Shown piece after piece: positions 59,829 through 64,000 of a DNA stretch of 64,000 nt. Made by a program: the position numbers and the translations under genes. The DNA lies in contig JALWTA010000012.1 in assembly GCA_027082955.1 (NCBI GenBank), positions 1 to 64,000 of the forward strand, written 5' to 3'. The DNA comes from Sulfurovum sp. (GTDB lineage: Bacteria; Campylobacterota; Campylobacteria; Campylobacterales; Sulfurovaceae). A model generated the notes under the pieces. It did not search any database, was not told the DNA's origin, and was given only the letters and a program-made list of their open reading frames with translations. The first letter of the stretch is position 1, and each line of letters begins with the position of its first letter.

Positions 59829-60072
59829 ATTTTGCTAAAACAGTATCAAATACTTCATCGATATCCATCAGGTCGCCTCGTTCAGCTTCAAGAAGTGCCT
59901 CTTCTACTTCCCGCTTCAATGCTGCATGGGTATGGTTGTACTTATCCATAGAAAGCATCACGACAGTTTTGTCATTTTTGGTGGTGATGATCACTTCTTC
60001 ATCATTGTCACAGACTTCATCGATGATGGATTTGAGGTTGTTTCTTGCGTGTGAATAGTTAACCACTTGCAT
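59818..60072 (-). CDS. Phd/YefM-family antitoxin
   Basis: 84 residues from ATG 60070-60072; longer frames run into the lnt end. The N-terminal domain VVNYSHARNNLKSIIDEV, VIITTKNDKTVVMLSMDKY is the Phd/YefM DNA-binding fold. The acidic C-terminus (REVEEALLEAERGDLMDIDE, in part) is the toxin-binding segment. It likely represses its own promoter with the toxin. It lies 53 nt after lnt. Confidence 0.87.
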   Translation of the reverse strand: MQVVNYSHARNNLKSIIDEVCDNDEEVIITTKNDKTVVMLSMDKYNHTHAALKREVEEALLEAERGDLMDIDEVFDTVLAKYED

Positions 60073-60125
60073 GAAAATCCTTTTGTACAAGATTTTGTCA
60101 ATTATAGTGGAAAGAGATAGAAATG

Positions 60126-61469
60126 TCAATGTGATGCAGGTATAACGTGCCCATTTTGAATGACATAGGATGGTGCCATATTGACGGCATGGTAGATGAT
60201 GGTACCGTATTTTTTTGAATAGTACTGCAACAGCAGACGCTGAAGGGTCGGTTCGATGGAGGGGATGAACCATCCGTTATTGCTAAGCACGATCATATGT
60301 TTTGGTCGACCTTCATAGAGTGTTTCACTGGTAGCTTCAAAGCAGATGGCGTTGCGGTAGCGTACACTGCCAAGCATATAATCAGTAATGTTGCTGTCTG
60401 CTTTGTAATCGACCGCACCGTCGTAGAAAACTTTGTTGACCCAGTCACTCAGAAAGTCCGGAAGCGGATTTTTCTCTCCGAAAGGAACAAGCAGCACCTT
60501 GTTGGCACGTTCAATAGAGCCGTTTTTATGGAAGATATAGGTGCTGTTTCTGGGGATGCCGTCCTCCCAGTAGAGTGCTCCGGTAACGATGTTGATCTTT
60601 CGGGCACGGTTTTGCAATGCCAGATAGAGCCACGGTGTGCGTTCAAGATAGACAGGAAATGCGGTCTCTGGCAGTACGACCGTAGAGGCGTTGGCATCGA
60701 TGGTATGGTCTATCTTTTGAAGGAGTTTGTGAAACTGTGCCGGCTGTTGTGTTCTGTCCCATTTTGCCTCTACAGGGGTATGTGTGGTGACCAAAGCGAT
60801 CTTCTCTTCAGGGATTTTGGACAGAGGTACTGATGTCGGCTGCCAGGCAAGCAGCAGCAGCGGCAGAAAAATGACGGTACGTCGGTAGAGGGAGAGTACC
60901 AAAACAGCAAGGATTAGGGCAAACTGCCACTTTTCGATGCCAAAATAGCTCTGCACGAATATCAGTTCGGGTTTGAACCAGTCAAATGAGAGCGGGTGGA
61001 GGTAGCTCATGCTTAAAAGCCCGAGGCTTTTAAGCATGAAAGTGAAGAGCGAAGAGTGAAGAGTGAAGCGTGTTGGTATGTATTGCTTTGCAATACTTTT
61101 GTTTTGAAGAAGTTTATAGGGAAGAACTTCTGAGGTTTTGGCGATGATCCAAAAGAGTGTGGCGTAGACCAGTGCGATGAAAAGTATGGCAAACGGTATT
61201 GCCCATGACATTTGGTAGTGGATGAAACTCAGTCCGATCCACCAGAACCAGAAGAGTCCGAAGAAGAGCCCGGCAAAGAACCAGACACGGGCATTTCCGT
61301 ATAACAGCAATGTTATTGAGAAGAGTCCCAAAAGAGTGTCAACTGCGGGAAAACGGATATGCCAATAGTCAAAATAGATAAAAAGCGAACCTAAAAGTGC
61401 AGCGGCAAAACCATACAGCAGCGGATGTGTTTTGCCCTGAAAAAGGGTGTTGTATTTGGATGTCGGCAA
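60126..61469 (-). CDS. lnt: Apolipoprotein N-acyltransferase
   Basis: Adds the third acyl chain to lipoproteins at the inner membrane. 447 residues: about six N-terminal helices (10-200, with GLFWFWWIGLSFIHY), then a nitrilase-like domain with the catalytic triad E268 (VLPETAFP), K333 (PFGEKNP) and C376 (NAICFEAT). Residues about 122-152 (starting QNKSIAKQY and including TRFTLHSSLFTFMLKSL) are the translation of a heptamer-hairpin element, inserted between two membrane segments without breaking the frame. It is the first gene of the chain to the carbonic anhydrase and is divergent from yajC. Confidence 0.92.
   Translation of the reverse strand: MPTSKYNTLFQGKTHPLLYGFAAALLGSLFIYFDYWHIRFPAVDTLLGLFSITLLLYGNARVWFFAGLFFGLFWFWWIGLSFIHYQMSWAIPFAILFIALVYATLFWIIAKTSEVLPYKLLQNKSIAKQYIPTRFTLHSSLFTFMLKSLGLLSMSYLHPLSFDWFKPELIFVQSYFGIEKWQFALILAVLVLSLYRRTVIFLPLLLLAWQPTSVPLSKIPEEKIALVTTHTPVEAKWDRTQQPAQFHKLLQKIDHTIDANASTVVLPETAFPVYLERTPWLYLALQNRARKINIVTGALYWEDGIPRNSTYIFHKNGSIERANKVLLVPFGEKNPLPDFLSDWVNKVFYDGAVDYKADSNITDYMLGSVRYRNAICFEATSETLYEGRPKHMIVLSNNGWFIPSIEPTLQRLLLQYYSKKYGTIIYHAVNMAPSYVIQNGHVIPASH
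61008..61096 (+). repeat. Heptamer-hairpin element inserted in frame in lnt
   Basis: A 13-bp perfect inverted repeat (61008-61020 and 61026-61038, CATGCTTAAAAGC) is followed by four heptamers at 61043-61070 (TGAAGAG, CGAAGAG, TGAAGAG, TGAAGCG), the spacer TGTTGGTATG (61071-61080) and a hairpin with arms GTATTGC/GCAATAC and loop TTT (61080-61096). The architecture is identical to the intergenic copies, yet it lies inside an open, apparently intact gene. Confidence 0.85.
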
Positions 61470-61531
61470 AAAGGCTCCTGTTAATATAAAGGTGCTAAAA
61501 TATTGTCCAATTTTACCATAAAGGACTTTCT

Positions 61532-61819
61532 ATGGCACAACAGGGCAGCCTGATAGGATCATTTGTACCGCTATTGATTCTTTTCGCAATCTTCTACTTT
61601 TTGATCATTCGACCGCAGAACAAGCAGCGCAAGGCGCATGAAGAGATGCTTGCTTCTTTAAAAAAAGGGGACAAGGTTATTACCAACGGAGGGCTTATCG
61701 CTACGATTGTAAAGCCTGAAGAGGATTTTCTGAAAATCAAACTGAATGATGAAACGATAGTAAGACTAGATAGAGCTTTCGTGGCAAGAAAGGTCGATGA
61801 CGGTAATGAAAACGCTTAA
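61532..61819 (+). CDS. yajC: Sec translocon accessory protein YajC
   Basis: 95 residues. One membrane helix at about 10-27 (FVPLLILFAIFYFLIIRP) is followed by QNKQRKAHEEMLASLKKGDKV (in parts), TNGGLIATIV and VRLDRAFVARKV, all family-typical. It forms a complex with SecDF. Overlaps secD by about 14-23 nt depending on the secD start. Confidence 0.93.
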   Translation: MAQQGSLIGSFVPLLILFAIFYFLIIRPQNKQRKAHEEMLASLKKGDKVITNGGLIATIVKPEEDFLKIKLNDETIVRLDRAFVARKVDDGNENA

Positions 61820-63389
61820 TTTCAGACTGCTGCTTTTTGTCTTTGCACTGATATTTGGAGTGGTCTTTTCCATTCCGTCCCTAACGCAAAGCAAAAGCGG
61901 GAAAAAGATCACGCTCGGTTTGGATCTTCAGGGCGGACTTCATATGCTTCTGGGAGTCAAAAGTGATGTCGCCATCCAATCTCGTACCAAGTCCATCGCG
62001 GCAAGTGTCAAATATCTGTTTGACGATGCAGAGATCATTTTTGATGATCTTCGGGTTTCCGGTGAAGGTGTCGTAACTTTCGAACTGCTTGACAATGATG
62101 ATGTGCAAAAAGCCATGGCGCTTCTAAAAAAGGAGATTCCTGGTACACAGTTGACGCAGAACGGATTGAAGTTTACACTAAAAATGACACCGCAGGAGAT
62201 GGTACGTACCAAACAGAATGCCATTAAGCAGGCAGTCGATACCATCCGTAACCGTCTGAATGAGTTCGGTCTTGCAGAACCAACCGTTGCAAAGCAGGGG
62301 AAAGATAAGATTCTTGTGGAAGTACCGGGTATCAAGACCCAAGCAGACGAACAGAGGATCCGGGAGCTTATTGCCAGAGCAGCGCATTTACAGCTGATGG
62401 CGGTGGACGAGGAACGTGCTGCACGCGTCATGAGTATGAGTCTCAATGAAGCCAAAAGCTATGGTGATGTGATCTTGCCGGATGTGTACAATGAAAAACA
62501 GAAATATCTGCTGCATGCGATTCCTGTGCTCGATGGTTCTATGCTGACTGATGCCAAGGTTGGTTTTGATAAGAACAATCAGCCGGTGATCAACTTTACC
62601 CTTAACGGACAGGGAGCGAAGATATTCGGTGACTTTACTGCTAAAGCAGTGGGCAAACGTATGGCAGTGGTACTTGACAACAAGGTCTACTCTGCACCGG
62701 TGATCCGTGAGCGTATCGGTGGCGGGCGTGTACAAATATCGGGCAGCTTCACTATCAATGAAGCACATGACCTCGCCATCGCGCTGCGTTCGGGTGCGCT
62801 GCTTGCGCCGGTTTACGTAATGGAAAAACGTTCTGTTGGTCCAAGCCTCGGGGCAGACAACATCAAAGCAAGTATGATGGCGCTGATCTTGGGATTTGTG
62901 CTGGTCGTTGCCTTTATGGTGCTCTACTACGGTATGGCGGGTATTGTGGCGGACATTGCACTGGTAGGCAACCTTTTCCTTATTTTGGCGATCATGTCGC
63001 TTTTCGGTGCGACGCTGACCCTGCCGGGTATGGCAGGTATTGTCCTGACGGTCGGTATGGCGGTCGATGCCAACGTGATTATCAACGAGCGTATCCGCGA
63101 ACTGCTACATGAAGGCAAATCGGTTGCCAAGTCTATCGAAGAAGGGTACGACAAAGCCTTTACCGCAATTCTCGATGCCAATGTGACAACACTCATTGCT
63201 GCGGTAGTACTCTGGGCATACGGTACCGGACCGCTCAAGGGATTTGCATTGACGATGGGGATCGGTATCCTCGCTTCGATGCTGACTGCAATCGTAGGAA
63301 CACATGGTATCTACCAGTGGCTGATGCCAAAGATCGACAGAAAACGGCTTGGTTTCTGGTTCGGTATTAAAACAGAGGGGGCAAAATAA
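61797..63389 (+). CDS. secD: Protein translocase subunit SecD
   Basis: Uses the proton gradient to pull proteins through SecYEG on the periplasmic side. 530 residues: N-terminal helix, GLDLQGGLHMLLGV (D1 motif), the large periplasmic P1 domain with RNRLNEFGLAEPTVAKQG, and five C-terminal helices with GPSLGADNIKASMMALILG, GMAVDANVIINERIRE and DANVTTLIAAVVLW. ATG 61806 (MKTLNFRLL) is an alternative start. The stop overlaps the secF ATG by one base. Confidence 0.95.
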   Translation: MTVMKTLNFRLLLFVFALIFGVVFSIPSLTQSKSGKKITLGLDLQGGLHMLLGVKSDVAIQSRTKSIAASVKYLFDDAEIIFDDLRVSGEGVVTFELLDNDDVQKAMALLKKEIPGTQLTQNGLKFTLKMTPQEMVRTKQNAIKQAVDTIRNRLNEFGLAEPTVAKQGKDKILVEVPGIKTQADEQRIRELIARAAHLQLMAVDEERAARVMSMSLNEAKSYGDVILPDVYNEKQKYLLHAIPVLDGSMLTDAKVGFDKNNQPVINFTLNGQGAKIFGDFTAKAVGKRMAVVLDNKVYSAPVIRERIGGGRVQISGSFTINEAHDLAIALRSGALLAPVYVMEKRSVGPSLGADNIKASMMALILGFVLVVAFMVLYYGMAGIVADIALVGNLFLILAIMSLFGATLTLPGMAGIVLTVGMAVDANVIINERIRELLHEGKSVAKSIEEGYDKAFTAILDANVTTLIAAVVLWAYGTGPLKGFALTMGIGILASMLTAIVGTHGIYQWLMPKIDRKRLGFWFGIKTEGAK

Positions 63390-64000
63390 TGGAAGTCTTC
63401 AAGTATGACAAACCGATCGCGTTGATGCGCCAGAGCAAACGCTTTGGCATCCTCTCTGTGACATTGGTACTTGTGTCACTGATCCTGATCTTTACCAAAG
63501 GGTTCAACTACGGACTTGATTTTGCCGGCGGTACACTCGTACAGGTACATTATGAGCAAAAAGCCCCTATTGAGAAGATCAGAAAAGCAATTACCCAGGA
63601 TAAGCACTATGAAAATGCCAGTGTGACCTACTTTGGCGATGACAATGAGATCATTATCCGTACCAAGAATAGCAGCAAATCGCTGGGTAAAGATATGGGC
63701 GATACGATGCGTCAACTGCTGCAAGGTACCGGCAACTTCAAAGTGCGCCGTGTCGATATGGTCGGTGCGAAAGTCGGTTCGGAGCTGAGAGAGAAGGGGA
63801 TCATGTCGCTTGTACTGGCGATTTTGGGTATTTTGATCTATGTCTCTTTCCGTTTTGAGTGGCGATTTGCCGTTGCATCGGTATTGGCACTGGTACATGA
63901 CGTGACCATCGCGATGGGTGCGGTAGTGCTCTTTAACATTGAGGTCAATCTCGATACCTTAGCTGCCCTTCTGACGATACTTGGGTATTCACTCAACGAT
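63389..64000 (+). CDS. secF: Protein translocase subunit SecF (3' end outside window)
   Basis: The first 204 codons are present and the frame is open at the window edge; the family is about 320 residues. Visible motifs are the N-terminal helix, FNYGLDFAGGTLVQVHYE, the VDMVGAKVGSELREKGI signature and FRFEWRFAVASVLALVHDVT in the third helix. Partner of SecD in the same operon. Confidence 0.95.
   Translation, partial: MEVFKYDKPIALMRQSKRFGILSVTLVLVSLILIFTKGFNYGLDFAGGTLVQVHYEQKAPIEKIRKAITQDKHYENASVTYFGDDNEIIIRTKNSSKSLGKDMGDTMRQLLQGTGNFKVRRVDMVGAKVGSELREKGIMSLVLAILGILIYVSFRFEWRFAVASVLALVHDVTIAMGAVVLFNIEVNLDTLAALLTILGYSLND

Overview
The window is a compact chromosomal segment from a member of the Campylobacterota (Epsilonproteobacteria), most likely close to Sulfurovum or Sulfurimonas. 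The main reason is gene order. The run U32 peptidase, purE, glyQ, Nif3-like, zinc-ribbon coiled-coil, waaA, RluA, ffh, rpsP, khpA, rimM, trmD, rplS matches the order I recall from Campylobacter jejuni. So do uvrD, truB, ispE and lnt, yajC, secD, secF. A protein with SoxZ-like and SoxY-like domains, a pentaheme cytochrome and a glutamine synthetase without the adenylylation tyrosine fit the same group. I saw no tRNA, rRNA, CRISPR array, insertion sequence with transposase, prophage or origin.

Layout. 1-5297: a cassette of exported proteins (two amidohydrolases, an OprB-type porin, a class A acid phosphatase) that looks like an envelope nutrient-scavenging unit. 5420-9723: cytochrome c', a LolD-type ABC ATPase with a tiny membrane partner, prfB, panC and a DUF1566 protein. 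9730-23709: envelope and division genes (FtsI-type PBP, ftsW, murG, a class A PBP), alaS, maf, a BioF-like enzyme, a DsbA-like protein and a Na+/H+ antiporter. 23710-24112: convergent gap filled with repeats. 24113-26410: glnA and a PHP phosphatase. 26461-29520: a giant exported multidomain protein ending in SoxZ-like and SoxY-like domains. 29649-40612: the conserved translation, purine and SRP block. 41508-43644: selD-mnmH (tRNA selenouridine), followed by two unknown membrane proteins. 45681-49838: pentaheme cytochrome, Crp/Fnr regulator, YfdX and two Hsp20 proteins, a likely stress module. 50493-61469: mostly minus-strand housekeeping genes (ispE, truB, uvrD, cysK, a class IV aminotransferase, carbonic anhydrase, pyrC, yidD, lnt) with a ParE/Phd toxin-antitoxin pair inside the chain. 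61532-64000: yajC-secD-secF, with secF cut by the window end.

The most striking structure not explained by genes is a dispersed modular repeat. The best copies consist of exactly four tandem heptamers (28 nt, most ending in AG), a spacer of about 10 nt resembling TGTTGGTATG, and a hairpin with a 7-bp stem and a 3-4 nt loop. Clear copies lie at 7977-8088 (two, inverted), 31584-31637, 52191-52320 (two, inverted), 61043-61096 (inside lnt, reading frame open) and 40948-40985 (hairpin unclear). Looser relatives lie at 51261-51334, 30992-31046 and 32564-32642, and a heptamer array sits inside alaS. Several copies touch a second hairpin that contains the start codon of the adjacent gene. The other main finding is the protein at 26461-29520, which joins RTX-like repeats, an LVIVD propeller, ankyrin repeats, a SoxZ-like and a SoxY-like domain but lacks the SoxY carrier cysteine.
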